Assembly: GCA_034509755.1 (NCBI GenBank)
Contig: CM067543.1
Location: 16,368,954-16,432,953, forward strand
Reading direction: 5' to 3'
From: Anisodus tanguticus
Taxonomy: Eukaryota > Streptophyta > Magnoliopsida > Solanales > Solanaceae
Length of the DNA: 64,000 bases
The notes beneath the pieces were generated by a model. It made no database searches. It was not told where the DNA came from and saw only the letters and a program-made list of their open reading frames with translations. The position numbers and the translations under genes were made by a program. This document shows, one piece after another, positions 45,294 to 53,865 of this stretch (position 1 is the first letter of the stretch; each line of letters starts with the position of its first letter).

Positions 45294-47927
45294 GATCAAT
45301 GTATAAAGTAATTAACTTACGTCGACGGGCAACAAAATGAAACACACTCTTTTTGTGTATGTTTCCATAGTTCGAGCTAAGAGTAATTAAAGTAATTCAC
45401 TTTTGACAACCAACCATCACTGAAAATTATTTTTAAACCCTTCTTGTAGAAATGAAACAAGTTTAATGATTAAAGTGGCCTAGCATCTAAATAATTTCAG
45501 TGCATTTTTACCAATTAGAGATTCTGCATAATTTCTGTATGAAAAATCAAGCTCACCTACTTTGATGTGTCGCACATTATTGATTACAACCACCTCCCAT
45601 AATTCAAAATATATTATTTGATCTATGTAGGTGTCTTGGCAATCAACTTCCTCAGTAAAACTTGCTTGGAACTTTGTGACTCGTGACTCATTAATTTATT
45701 CTTTTTTTCAAATTGGACAAGTGAAATGACATGTATCTAGACAAAAGAAATAGAGTAGAATTTAACTTTTATATTTTGGTGCGCGTAAGAATATATATAT
45801 ATATATAATCAAGTCACTTGAAAAATATTAATAATAACTTTATATGATAAATACTTAGTAACATATTATAACAAGTTAAAATACTTAATAATGATAATAG
45901 TATAAAAATCTTTTATAAGGTCACTGCATATTACTTAAAATTTTTAAACCCTTGAAACAGTGTGAATTGGAGAAATTAACCTTTAACGCCATATGGGACC
46001 TACATCATCCTGGATTTAAAATCGTAACTCCATGCAAGTTAAACGTGAACAATACTTGTGCAGCTTCCTTTGCGTTTTTACCATTAATCTAACCGATAGC
46101 AAAATGCTTCACACATGAAAGTTTTTTATCACATTAGAGAAGGGAGAAAGAGGAAGGGAATACTACGATGTTAATGAGGTTTGAACCATCTACCTCAATT
46201 GTAGAAGGTCAGGATCTCACCAAGTAAAAGTTTGTAGTCATGTTTCCAATTAGTTTTATCCTACTCCCTTTGTCCTAAAAAGACTGTGCTACTTTCCTTA
46301 TTAGTTTAGTTTGTCCCAAAAAGATGGACATGTTTTTATTGAGAATACAATCAAATATTAAAAGTGTGTTCTATCTAACACTTTAAGCTTTTAGATTAGA
46401 TGGTCACACACTTCAATATGGTATCAAAGCAGGTCAAAAGGTCCTGGGATCGAATCTCACCGCCACCCATTTTCAAAAAGAATTTCCACGTGCTTGGACC
46501 ATGAAAAAAAATCAAGCCAGCACGTGAGAGGGCGTGTTGAGAATACAATCAAATATTAAAAGTGTGTTCTACATTTAAAAAAATAACTTTATGAGACGAT
46601 TTATAGTCACATAAATATGTAAGATTTGTTTTGAACTACACATTTTAAAAGTCTTTCTTTGTTTCGTAAAGTCAAACTAGAGCAATCTTGTTTCGTAAAG
46701 TCAAACTAGAGCAATATTTTTGATACGGAAGAAGTATTAAGAAATGCTCTTTATTTTACACTTCATGTTCACCAGATATATTTAAAACCCATTTGTTTTT
46801 CTCACTTAGAGAAATAATTGATAGAAGATAAAATAGATGATAATTAAGGATAAAGGAGTTTAAGTTTATGCACATAATTATATGTAAAATATATTTCTAA
46901 TGAGGTAAAGTTTTAGCATTAATTAGTTTAACTTAGTAAAAATGGTGAAGAGACTACTATCACATAGGAGTATTAAACTAAACTAATAGTGGAAAGAAGA
47001 TTGACACTCTCAATGTGGAAAATTCAATCTTTAAGTAAATTACTTACTGCCTTTATGTTGTATGCAAAGATCATGCTTCATACAGCAAGCATCAAGTCCA
47101 TCACATGGTTGTTCCCCTGGGCATCCACTGTACAGAATTCCACAGTACTTCCCATATCTTAGGAATGGAGGAACTGCCATTATTTAAACAATCTCAAGAA
47201 AATCAATACCTTCTTCTTAAATATATATATATAGAATTTATACAATTAAATATTTATGGCCAAAAGTTGAAGTTTTAAACATGGAAAAAGAGTGTACCTG
47301 CACAGAACTTTGATTCACATGTTCTACTGCATTCTTTTTCCTAAGAAAATTGAGTTAAAATAAAAAAATAAAAAAAAATAAAAAAAGAGAGTAAGGTTTG
47401 TGAATAATTAATTAACATGAAATAGGTGGGGTGAGATAGATAGCATCCCTCCACCCTCAATCAGAAATCTTGAGTTCGAATTTTGTGAATGAAAAACTAT
47501 GGAACACTGTAATGAATTGTATGCAGAGGCGGAGCTAGGATTTTGAGGTTATGGGTCCTGAATTTTAAAAAATGCAACATATTGAATTTTTGATAATTTT
47601 TTTAAAACATATTAAGTTAATTTATTAATACAAATATAAGGTTTGAATCAAAACTAATATCTTCCAGCAAAGCTCTAGCTAGGCCCTGACTATACATGAC
47701 ACAAATCTGAATTGCCGGATCACTGAATTTGCAATACCACATAATAATAATAAAAAAGCATGAAATGAGAGATAAAAAGAAGGATTTACCAAGGAGATGC
47801 CAGCATTAGTTTGAATGCCAATGTTAAGGGCGTGAATTGAAATTGGAGAATTAATAATACTGAAGACTATGATGCAAAATGCGAGAAACTGTAGAGATAA
47901 CTTCAATGACTGCAGAGAAGAATCCAT
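35676..47927 (-). CDS. Secretory phospholipase A2, alpha type (four coding exons)
   Basis: The coding exons (minus strand) are 47927-47790, 47340-47298, 47173-47048 and 35851-35676, giving 160 residues. Splice sites are all GT/AG: TTG|GTAAAT, CAG|GTACAC and GCA|GTAAGT as donors, and TTAG|G, GCAG|T and ACAG|A as acceptors; phases 0, 1 and 1 keep the frame. Residues 1 to about 34 form a hydrophobic signal peptide. The mature part has the calcium loop YGKYCG (about 67-72), CPGEQPCDG, and the active site DACCMKHD with the His-Asp dyad. I count 12 cysteines, as expected for plant secretory PLA2. The end is AGKIFKKP, as in PLA2-alpha proteins. These enzymes release fatty acid and lysophospholipid from the sn-2 position, calcium-dependently, in the secretory pathway or apoplast. 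Intron 3 is about 11.2 kb and full of transposons. No coding defect is seen; expression is unproven. Confidence 0.88.
35979..36393 (-). repeat. LINE-A 3' UTR and tail
   Basis: It holds the sequence 'gagggtctcccggaaatagccg...aggtaaggtctgtgtatactctaccctcccagaccccac...gggtatgttgttg'. The same tail occurs at 48342-48450 in LINE-B. TTG-type tails are typical of Solanaceae RTE LINEs. Confidence 0.8.
36394..36784 (-). pseudogene. LINE-A RT C-terminal end
   Basis: The 36588-36394 frame holds RGRGRPKLYWGEVIRRDMTHVQLTEYMTLDRGLW, the conserved end of plant RTE reverse transcriptase proteins. LINE-B has the same segment at 48900-48725. 36784 is the junction with Gypsy-E. A Cys/His-rich CRGETQMPQC part and an ARLRWFGHMQR-like segment just upstream are in other frames. 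Confidence 0.8.
36785..37440 (+). pseudogene. Gypsy-E gag C-terminal part with zinc knuckle
   Basis: It starts in the Gag segment NMSVREYSLQFNSLARYAP and includes HWVHRFVTGLGPHL. From 37038 the frame leads to a CCHC zinc knuckle CYSCGEPGHIRREC (37278-37319), preceded by a CEQCGKTHTGLC segment. A stop near 36987 breaks it from the upstream part. Confidence 0.8.
37441..37990 (+). pseudogene. Gypsy-E protease
   Basis: Within the open frame 37038-38459, VYALLDLGSNLSYITPF is the active-site region, where the usual D-x-G-S-T/S reads DLGSN. The flap and C-terminal part include VDFDIIMGMDLLASCYAIV. Frame intact here; a changed residue near the catalytic loop may weaken activity. Confidence 0.75.
37991..39340 (+). 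pseudogene. Gypsy-E reverse transcriptase and RNase H
   Basis: RT: FPDELPGLPPEREIELGIDM, LEKGFIRPSISHWGASVLF, RMCINYRQLNKVTIKNKYPLPR, then FSMIDLRSGCHQLRV. The FVIVFINDI catalytic stretch is followed by a 13 bp duplication (about 38549-38575) that shifts the frame before DDILVYSHSE. Thumb: FLGHIVSSVGIRVDTQKIEAV. RNase H: YVVYCDASRAGLRCMLMQ, ELAVVVYALKIWRHYLYG and TDHKSLQYIFK, with a stop at 39230, then LLKDYDVDILYHPGKANVVA. Confidence 0.85.
39560..40602 (+). pseudogene. Gypsy-E integrase
   Basis: Zinc-binding part near 39660-39790: IHPGSTKMYHDLK, WWNDMKRSMAKFVAQCPNCQQVK. Core: MDFVTGLP (Asp), IISDRGAQFTANFW (Asp), HPQTDGQAERTIQTLEDML (Glu). C-terminal: FHVDDWVFLKISPIKGVMRF and GKLSPRYIGPYRI. 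Stops occur at 39548, 39670, about 39826 and 39948. 40003-40602 is open. Confidence 0.85.
40624..40908 (+). pseudogene. Gypsy-E chromodomain-like C-terminus
   Basis: FVHPIFHVSMLRACV is the integrase tail. SYEEVPIAILDRQVRKL, then VLWRNKNIEEMTWEAEEEMKHKYP, match the chromodomain-like module of chromoviruses (group II type). This module is thought to direct integration to particular chromatin. The frame is open to its natural stop. Confidence 0.75.
41116..42753 (+). repeat. 3' LTR of Gypsy-E
   Basis: It starts TGTAACACCCCGTACTTTCG after a purine tract (AAAGGGGAAATGA) and ends GGGTCGTGACA. Two (TA)n runs lie inside, at 42138-42190 and 42618-42653. Confidence 0.85.
42138..42190. repeat. (TA)n microsatellite in the Gypsy-E LTR
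   Basis: A nearly pure TA run of about 50 bp. A second run of about 35 bp lies at 42618-42653. Confidence 0.9.
42754..43870 (-). pseudogene. LINE-A reverse transcriptase
   Basis: 43634-43341 reads MIPLYKNKGDIRSCNNYRGI, ENQFGFMPRRSTTQAIHIIRRL and FIDLEKAYNKVP, the RT 0-2 region of plant RTE LINEs. Further down, the catalytic part is at about 43150-43060 (VLFADNIVLID-like). Stops are present. The C-terminal end is on the far side of Gypsy-E. Confidence 0.8.
43871..45180 (-). pseudogene. LINE-A endonuclease (APE-like) and linker
   Basis: From 45180: the QETKW region in broken frame, then VVGILVDSELRDQVVEVRRV, NIISAYAPQAGLDEEEK and RRFWEDLDEVVGGIPPTEKL (44999-44772). 44723-44409 continues GVSLLEFARACGMVIANSRF and the end of the endonuclease. 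The linker 44101-43871 holds FERLYVELEEKDGDKKLYRLA. In LINEs this enzyme nicks target DNA to prime reverse transcription. Disrupted here. Confidence 0.8.
45206..46261. other. PLA2 intron 3 sequence without recognised feature
   Basis: AT-rich, with (TA)n runs at about 45255-45293 and 45792-45807. No ORF or repeat of known class. Confidence 0.5.
46262..46736. mobile_element. Stowaway-like MITE in PLA2 intron 3, containing a TRIM
   Basis: Left end TACTCCCTTTGTCCTAAAAAG, right end ...GATACGGAAGAAGTA, imperfect inverted repeats of the CTCCCTCCGTCC class with TA at the borders. A 29 bp unit ('cttgtttcgtaaagtcaaac...gcaat') is tandemly duplicated at 46658-46715. A TRIM sits inside. Confidence 0.65.
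46337..46570 (+). mobile_element. TRIM (miniature LTR retrotransposon)
   Basis: 5' terminal repeat 46337-46415 and a partial 3' repeat 46535-46570 share 'tgagaatacaatcaaatattaaaagtgtgttct'. A PBS-like TGGTATCAAAGC is at 46419-46430 and a purine tract GTGAGAGGGCG lies before the 3' copy. There is no coding capacity, as expected of TRIMs. The 3' repeat is shortened or recombined with the flank. Confidence 0.7.
47048..47173 (-). other. PLA2 exon 3 (calcium loop and active site)
   Basis: 126 bp between GGCAG and GTAAGT. It encodes VPPFLRYGKYCG, then SGCPGEQPCDGLDACCMKHD, then LCIQHKG. It carries the calcium-binding loop and the catalytic His-Asp pair. Confidence 0.88.
47298..47340 (-). other. 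PLA2 exon 2
   Basis: 43 bp between CTTAG and GTACAC. It encodes EKECSRTCESKFCA plus one base of the next codon, with three of the twelve cysteines. Too short to appear as an ORF. Confidence 0.85.
47430..47515 (+). mobile_element. Possible tRNA-derived SINE fragment in PLA2 intron 1
   Basis: 'gtggggtgagatagatagcatccctccaccctcaatcagaaatcttgagttcgaattttgtgaa' resembles a SINE head, with a B-box-like GAGTTCGAATT. No clear tail or TSD. Confidence 0.35.
47523..47692. mobile_element. Possible hAT-like MITE in PLA2 intron 1
   Basis: Left end CAGAGGCGGAGCTAGGATTTTGA and right end 'agctctagctaggccctgac' form imperfect inverted repeats. The interior is AT-rich and non-coding. Confidence 0.45.
47790..47927 (-). 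other. PLA2 exon 1 (coding part)
   Basis: ATG at 47927-47925, 46 codons, ending ...NAGISL before the donor GTAAAT. It encodes the signal peptide and the first mature residues (LNIGIQTNAG). The start is the first ATG after a CT-rich leader, in a good context (TCAATGG). Confidence 0.85.
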
Positions 47928-48002
47928 TGAATTACAAACGAAGAGAGAAAGAAAGAAAGCACTGAATTATGAGAAAAGCTTTTGTTTTTACTTAAAGGCT
48001 CT

Positions 48003-48010
48003 GATTTATA
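48003..48010 (-). promoter_or_regulatory. Probable TATA box of the PLA2 gene
   Basis: TATAAATC on the minus strand, 75 bp before the start codon. It is followed by a CT-rich leader (CTTTCTTTCTTTCTCTCTTC, about 47960-47941) typical of plant 5' UTRs. LINE-B and the MITE begin about 180-330 bp further upstream. Confidence 0.6.
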
Positions 48011-48724
48011 GAGAGAAATGGTTGGACACAAACTAAAATATAGAAAGTGTAGGCTTTATGGGTAGATGAGATGAGGTGATGTTCATAGATCGAATGGATG
48101 AAAATGGGTGGATTTGTCGTGTAATGTCTCGTGACATATTTTTGGTGGTGTTCACACTGTCATCAACGAGTCTTTCTCTATTTTGGACATACTACCTTCG
48201 TTTCCAAATGTTTTTCTTACTTTTCTTTTTAATTCATTTCAAAATATTTGTATTTTTTTGTAACAATTTAATTTTAACTTTCTGGCATGTTAAAGACCAC
48301 AAGATTAAAGGTATATTATTCATATCTTTAATTTAAGACCAACAACAACAACATACCTAGTGAAATCCCACAACATGGGGTTTGGGGAGGGTAGAGTGTA
48401 CGCAGACCTTACCTCTACCTTGGTAGGTAGAGCGACTATTTCCGAAAGACCCTCGGCTCAAGACAAAACATAAGCACAAGCAAAGCAAGAGAAATGGTCA
48501 AACCCGAACAAGAAATTTAAAGCATTCTGGAAAAAGAAACAGTAACTAACGCAGGTAAATAAGATAAACAAAGTACACTAAAGAACACATTGCAGCAGAA
48601 ATCAAATGACAAGGGACTATAAAGCAATCCTGCACATACTAGTATGATAGGCTAAGCAGACCTATAATAATGACACTACAACTACCAGTTTGTAAGCGTA
48701 AGTAGGACTACGCTCGACTACCTA

Positions 48725-50080
48725 CTACCCTTCTACCCTAATCAGTGTCCTCCACAACCCTCTATCTAAGCTCATGTCCTCAGTAAGTTGCATCTGCGCC
48801 ATATTCCGTTTAATCACCTCTCCCCAATACTTCTTTGGCATACCTCTACCCCTTATGAACCCGTCCATAGCCAACCTCTCACATCTCAGAACTGGAGCAT
48901 TTGTGTCTCTCCTCTGCACATGCCCGAACCATCTCAACCTCGCTTCCCATATCTTATCCTCCACCGAGGCCACTCTCACTCTGTCTCAGATATCATCATT
49001 TTGAATCTTCTCCCTCCCTGTATGCCCAGACATCCATCTCCGCAACATTCATTTTTTGGAAGTGCGAAGTCTTGACTGGCCAACACTCTACCCCATACAA
49101 CATAGTCGATATAACCACCACCTATAGAACTTTCCTTTAAGTTTTGGTGGTACATTTTTATCACACAAGACTCCAGATGCGAGCTGCTATTTCATCCACC
49201 CTGCCCCAATAAGATATGTGATATCGTCATCAATATCTCAATTCCCTTGGATAATAGACCCGATGTACTTGAATCTTCCTTTCTTTGGAATGACCTAAGT
49301 ACCTAGCCTCACCTCCATGTTTGTCTCATGGTCACTCTTGTTACTGAACTTGCACTCCAAGTATTATGTCTTGGTCCTACTCAGCCTGAACCCTTTAGAC
49401 TCCAGAGTTTGTCCCCAAACCTCCAGCTTAACGTTCACTCCGCTGCGAGTCTCATCAATCAGGACTATGTCGTCTGCGAATAACATACACTATGGTACCT
49501 CCCTTTGGATTTTTCGCGTCAGTCCATCCATCACTAAGGCAAATAAGAATGGGCTAAGAGTTGATCTCTGGTGCAGCCCCATCATCACTGGGAAATGCTC
49601 CAAGTCTCCTCCTATTGTCTGTACCCTAGACTTGGCTCCATCATATATATCTTTGATCACCCAAGCGTACGCCACAGGTACACCTCTAACCTCCAAACAT
49701 CTCTATAAAACCTCGCTAGGGACTTTGTCGTATGCCTTCTCGAGGTCGATGAAAATCATATGTAAGTCTCTCTTCCTCAACCTATACTGCTCCACCAACC
49801 TCCTAATAAGATGAATAACTTCTATAGTCGAACGCCCCAGCATGATTCCAAACTGGTTCTCGAAAATAGGCACGCCTCTTCTCGCCATCATCTCTATGAT
49901 CATTTCCCAAACTTTCATAGTGTGGCTTAGCAGCTTGATACCCCTATAGTTGTTGCAACTCTAGATATCACATTTGTTCTTGTACAAAGGAACTATTGTA
50001 CTTCATCTCCATTCTTCGGGCATTCTCGTCGTCTTAAAAATGACACAACTCAGTCAGCCACTCCAAACCTATCATGCATG
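48725..50080 (-). pseudogene. LINE-B reverse transcriptase
   Basis: 49918-49703 reads ENQFGIMLGRSTIEVIHLIRRL and FIDLEKAYDKVPSEVL. 49696-49490 has GVPVAYAWVIKDIYDGAKSR and MGLHQRSTLSPFLFALVMDGL. The catalytic FADDI region is near 49470 in another frame. The C-terminal part (48979-48725) has RLRWFGHVQRRDTNAP and KYWGEVIKRNMAQMQLTEDM. Frameshifts are present. Confidence 0.85.
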
Positions 50081-50083
50081 CGC

Positions 50084-50608
50084 TCATCTAGCGAACTCCA
50101 AGAGTGAGACGCATCCCTCATTCCTGTCCTCGAGGACAAAGCCTCCATGCACATCGTCATAACCCCCCGGAAGTGACCCGATATGTCCATTGAAATCCCC
50201 TCCTACAAATAACTTCTCAGTGGGTGGTATACCTCCCACCACCTCATCCAAATAATCCCAAAAGCGCCTCTTCTCCTCCTCGTCCAAGCCCTCTTGCGGT
50301 GCGTAAGCACTAATAATGTTCATGGTGGACCCTCCAACTACCAAGTTAATCGTCATCATCCTGTCATTGACCCTCCTAACATCTACCGCCTGATCACTTA
50401 GCTCACTGTCTACCAAAATGCCTACCACATTCCTATACCTCGACCTACCCAAGAACCATAACTTATACCCATCCACATTCATAGCCTTAGGTCCTACCCA
50501 TTTGGTCTCTTGGACACAGGCTATGTTAATCCTCATCTTCTTAAGAATCTTAACTAGCTCTATGGACTTCCTCGTTAAGGTCCCAATGTTCCAAGACCCT
50601 ACTCTCAA
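50084..50608 (-). pseudogene. LINE-B endonuclease domain (APE-like)
   Basis: An open frame of 174 residues starts MRVGSWNIGTLTRKS, the APE N-terminal motif. It has INIACVQETKWVG (catalytic Glu), MNIISAYAPQEGLDEEEK, and LFVGGDFNGHIG (catalytic Asp/Asn). It ends SLLEFAR at the internal deletion, so the C-terminal SDH part is lost. The product would be a truncated nuclease. Confidence 0.85.
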
Positions 50609-50639
50609 CCTAGATGCCCCCTTAACCCACTTACCCGCT

Positions 50640-51268
50640 AACCCTAGCCCCTATCCCCGATAAAGAACATGACCCTAGTCTACTATCATTTACCAAAGCC
50701 ACTAAAAAACTATAAACTAATCAAGGTCACCCTAAGACAAGCAGGAACCAATAAAAAAGCACAGGTTGGCAAGAATGTAAAGGCAAGTCGAACTACTACA
50801 ACACGAATGGTATGACTAATGACAAGAAGAGTAAAGAAAGAATGTAAAGACAAGATTTAATAAAGGGAAGCAGGCACAGTTTAACTACAATGATAAGGGC
50901 GAAGAATGAATAGGAGCCACCAGAGTACCAACTCTAGGGTGGAAAGAACATGTCCATCACCGAAAATCACGGTTTACTACTGGATATTACTGATCACTGC
51001 CAGGAACACTATTCACCACCTGACCCTACCAAAACATACATGTTCGCCGCCAAGAATCGTTGTTCGATGATGGAATTACTGTTCACCACCGGAAGTATTG
51101 TTCACTACCGAAAGTTATTGTTTACCGTCGAAACTTGCGTACCTGTGCACTCCTGACCGGAAACCTACCGAAGGGGTTTCTGGTTGTAAAGTATAGGAGA
51201 CCAAAAAAAAAGAGAAGAAAAGAAAGAAGAGGAGAGGATCTGCTTCTGGCCGGAATAGCTCGCCGACG
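50640..51268 (-). repeat. LINE-B 5' UTR with short repeats
   Basis: 51040-51140 (plus strand) holds repeated 'tgttcaccaccggaagtat', 'tgttcactaccgaaagtta' and 'tgtttaccgtcgaaac' units of about 19-24 bp. The rest is purine-rich with no ORF. The repeats may be the element's promoter region. Confidence 0.55.
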
Positions 51269-51355
51269 TTAGACCACAGATTTTAAAAAATTCTTTATTT
51301 TCTTAAATTTCGTGTCGAGTCAAAACCAAACAAACATTTTAAAATGGAGGGAGTA

Positions 51356-51893
51356 TGAACTTTTCTTTTAACAGTGAGCTCAATTATTAATAAAAGTTAC
51401 TTAGTATATCTTTTTTATATTTATTGGAATTTAATATTGATTTAATAAATTTCAGCATGTAGTACGTAGTATATGGTCATTGATATTTCATTGAAAAAAA
51501 ACAGTTCGTGAACAAAGAATCTCATATTAGTAGGGCCGGGAAGGATGCATTCCAAAGGGCGTGATATAGTTAGGCTACTTTAATACAAATATAAGTGGTT
51601 GCTTTATTATGAAGTATGTATATGCGGGATCCCCTTTCTCATTTGATCTAGCTCATGTTCTTTTTATTATTTATTTATTTATTTAATCAGTTTCATTTTT
51701 TTGTGCAAAGAGGTCTGTACATTTAAAATTCGCATACCAAATTTTCTACATGATCATTGAGATGAACTATTAAATCCTAACCGAAAATTAAGAGCTCAGA
51801 ATCAAGCTCGTGTTCAATTATGAAAGTTATTAAAGTTCAGTCGGCTCATTTAAGTATAATTAACCTCCTACCTACAAAAAGGTAATAAAATTG
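51356..51893. other. Intergenic, nothing recognised
   Basis: AT-rich spacer between two MITEs. Confidence 0.5.
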
Positions 51894-52201
51894 TACTCCC
51901 TCCCTCCAATTTTACTTGTTCACTATATTAAAAATAATTGTCTAATTTTACTTGTTCACTTTAGAAAATCAAGAGATAATTTACCACTTCATACCTATTT
52001 TACCCTTATCATTTATTATTGGGTTGACAAGTTTAAGGAAATTTTAGTAGTTGCACAAGTTGTAATATATTTTATTTATTTCAATTATTAGGTTACTTAG
52101 CAATAATTATGGGTGATATAGTAAAATTATCATTCTATTTTTGATTTATTAATAGGCGTGCCAAGTCAAAATGTAACAAGTAAAAACGAACGGAGAGAGT
52201 A
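51894..52201. mobile_element. Stowaway-like MITE
   Basis: Ends TACTCCCTCCCTCCAATTTTACTTGTTCAC and ...'aacaagtaaaaacgaacggagagagta' are imperfect inverted repeats bordered by TA. About 308 bp, non-coding. It contains the duplicated word 'attttacttgttcacttta'. Confidence 0.75.
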
Positions 52202-52246
52202 TTATTCAACAATGTGCTTAACATTAGTACAACACTCCAATTACTT

Positions 52247-52315
52247 AAAAGGGCAACCCGATACACTAAGTTCCCGCTATGCGCGGGGTCCTGAAAAGGG
52301 CCGGTGCACAATACT
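52247..52315 (-). mobile_element. Au-SINE-like 3' fragment
   Basis: 'gggcaacccgatacactaagttcccgctatgcgcggggtcctgaaaagggccgg' is the reverse complement of the 3' half of Au-type SINEs. Truncated at 52315. Confidence 0.65.
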
Positions 52316-52433
52316 CTAGCTACTTGCAAAATATAAATATATCTCCAAATCAAGAAATTTCACATTCTTTGTCTTTTTCCAATTCTAATATTGCTGGTAA
52401 ATAAGCTCCCAAATGAGTTGATTTTATTTGGGC

Positions 52434-52448
52434 GGGGGGGGGGGGGGG
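52434..52448. repeat. G15 homopolymer
   Basis: Fifteen consecutive G. Likely length-variable or an assembly weak spot. Confidence 0.9.
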
Positions 52449-52638
52449 TTAGGCATTACCCAAGGCATTAATCCAGTAATTTGGACAATCTTACCAGGTT
52501 ATTGCCCTTCGACGTGTAGTTTGATTTTATAATCTTAATACTTGTTTAAGTAGTTCTTTATCTCTTAAACGTTTCATTTATTGGCACTACACTAATCAAA
52601 GCAATAAGGGTAAATGGTAGCCCAGTGCACTAAGCTCC

Positions 52639-53470
52639 TGTTGGGTATTGATATTGGTGAATGGGAAATGATGAAAAGAAAAGTGGGAGTTGTCCCACAT
52701 CGGTAGTGGAAAGAAAAGTGGGAGTTTCCTCTTGCTTTATAAAATAAGCATTTGTCCCACATCGGTAGTGGAAAGAAAATTTCTTCTACTTATAAGTAGA
52801 AGTACTCCTTCTTGTCGCTAAAGGGTTAAGAAGAGGGTCTCCCCTCGCGTCGTCGTCGTTGCTCGGCTCGGCTTCGGCTTCGGCTTCGGTTCGGTTCGGT
52901 TCGGATTCGGTCAAATGATTTGATTGATAATCTTTTTAGACCAAATTTTCTTTAATTTTTAATTATTATTTAATTAAATTAATTAACTTATCCAATCCTA
53001 CCCGTTAGTGACCCGGATCCGCTTGTCTGACCCGCGACCCGTTTTCTTTACCACATTTAAATTTCCCACCAGTTTTTAGTGGCTGTTCAGAAGGGTTGCA
53101 AAACTTCAGAAACAGTACTTCCATGGCTATAAATTCGTTTGATTCCTCCGAATTTTACTTACGAATTTTCTGAACAACACGAACTTCTTCTTCTTCTGCA
53201 CAAATAAATTCTGTGTGATATACTGCCGTTGAGTGGTTCGCCGCTACCTGAATTTGGAGTACTACTATTCTGGTAAGATAATCGTTCTATCCTGGGAGGG
53301 GATATTCCATCAACCTCGAGTACTATGAGGGGAATAATTTTCTTAAGGACACACTTTGAACTAAGTGGGCTCGATTATATTCTGAAAAATTATTCTTATT
53401 TTTCAACACTGATTCTGTTTATTTTCAGTTATTAGTATTTACTGATTTTTTGGAATACAGATTAATATCA
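52639..53470 (+). repeat. 5' LTR of Copia-F
   Basis: It contains two copies of 'gtcccacatcggtagtggaaag' (about 52693 and 52755), a perfect 20 bp palindrome around a TATA motif (52783-52802), and a GGCTTC/GGTTC hexamer/pentamer array (52863-52915). Confidence 0.9.
52783..52802. promoter_or_regulatory. Palindromic TATA region in the Copia-F LTR
   Basis: CTTCTACTTATAAGTAGAAG, a perfect palindrome centred on TTATAA. It is present unchanged in the 3' LTR at 58523-58542. The TATAAG core is a plausible TATA box for the LTR promoter. Confidence 0.6.
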
Positions 53471-53506
53471 ATCTTAAGGAAATTATATGTTTAGATTAAT
53501 CTGTAT

Positions 53507-53815
53507 TCTGTTTTGGAGACTAAAACCTGTGTGGTTTTTTACTCCATATGAAATTTCATATTTTGACTTGAAGAATAAAAATTTCATTGGAATATTAAAG
53601 TTCATACTTGTACAATGATTTGAAGAACATAAAACTTCATTGTTGCTGTATTCTGGTTTGGAGATTAAAACTTGTGTTGTTTTCTACTCCATATGATATT
53701 AGTATTCTGACTCGAAGATATAAAAACTTCGTTGGAATACTAAAGTTTCATAATTATACTGTGATTTGAAAAACTAAAATCTTCATCGTTTAAGTCTGTG
53801 ATTGAATTGCTATTC
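53507..53815 (+). repeat. Two tandem units of about 145 bp in the Copia-F leader
   Basis: The units start at 53507 and 53652 with 'tctg-tttggaga-taaaac-tgtgt'. They share 'ctccatatga' and 'attggaatattaaag'-like blocks. They lie between the LTR and gag. No initiator-Met PBS is visible after the 5' LTR. Confidence 0.65.
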
Positions 53816-53865
53816 TGGTTTTATTAACTAAAACAGTTTGTCAATTTGACAGTGACAAACGAATA

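Larger units (their letters stand above)
48342..51268 (-). mobile_element. LINE-B: RTE-type LINE with an internal deletion
   Basis: Minus-strand order: 5' UTR (51268-50640), endonuclease (50608-50084), RT (about 50080-48725), 3' UTR and (TTG)n tail (48342). Flanking 'TTAAGACCA' (48333-48341) and 'TTAGACCA' (51269-51276) look like a target site duplication. About 0.9 kb between endonuclease and RT, present in LINE-A (about 43725-44655), is missing. Confidence 0.85.
48190..51355. mobile_element. Stowaway-like MITE split by LINE-B
   Basis: The left half (48190-48341) begins TACTACCTTCGTTTCCAAATG. The right half (51269-51355) ends 'aaacaaacattttaaaatggagggagta', the inverted counterpart. The two halves belong to one MITE of about 230 bp, opened by insertion of LINE-B. 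Confidence 0.7.
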
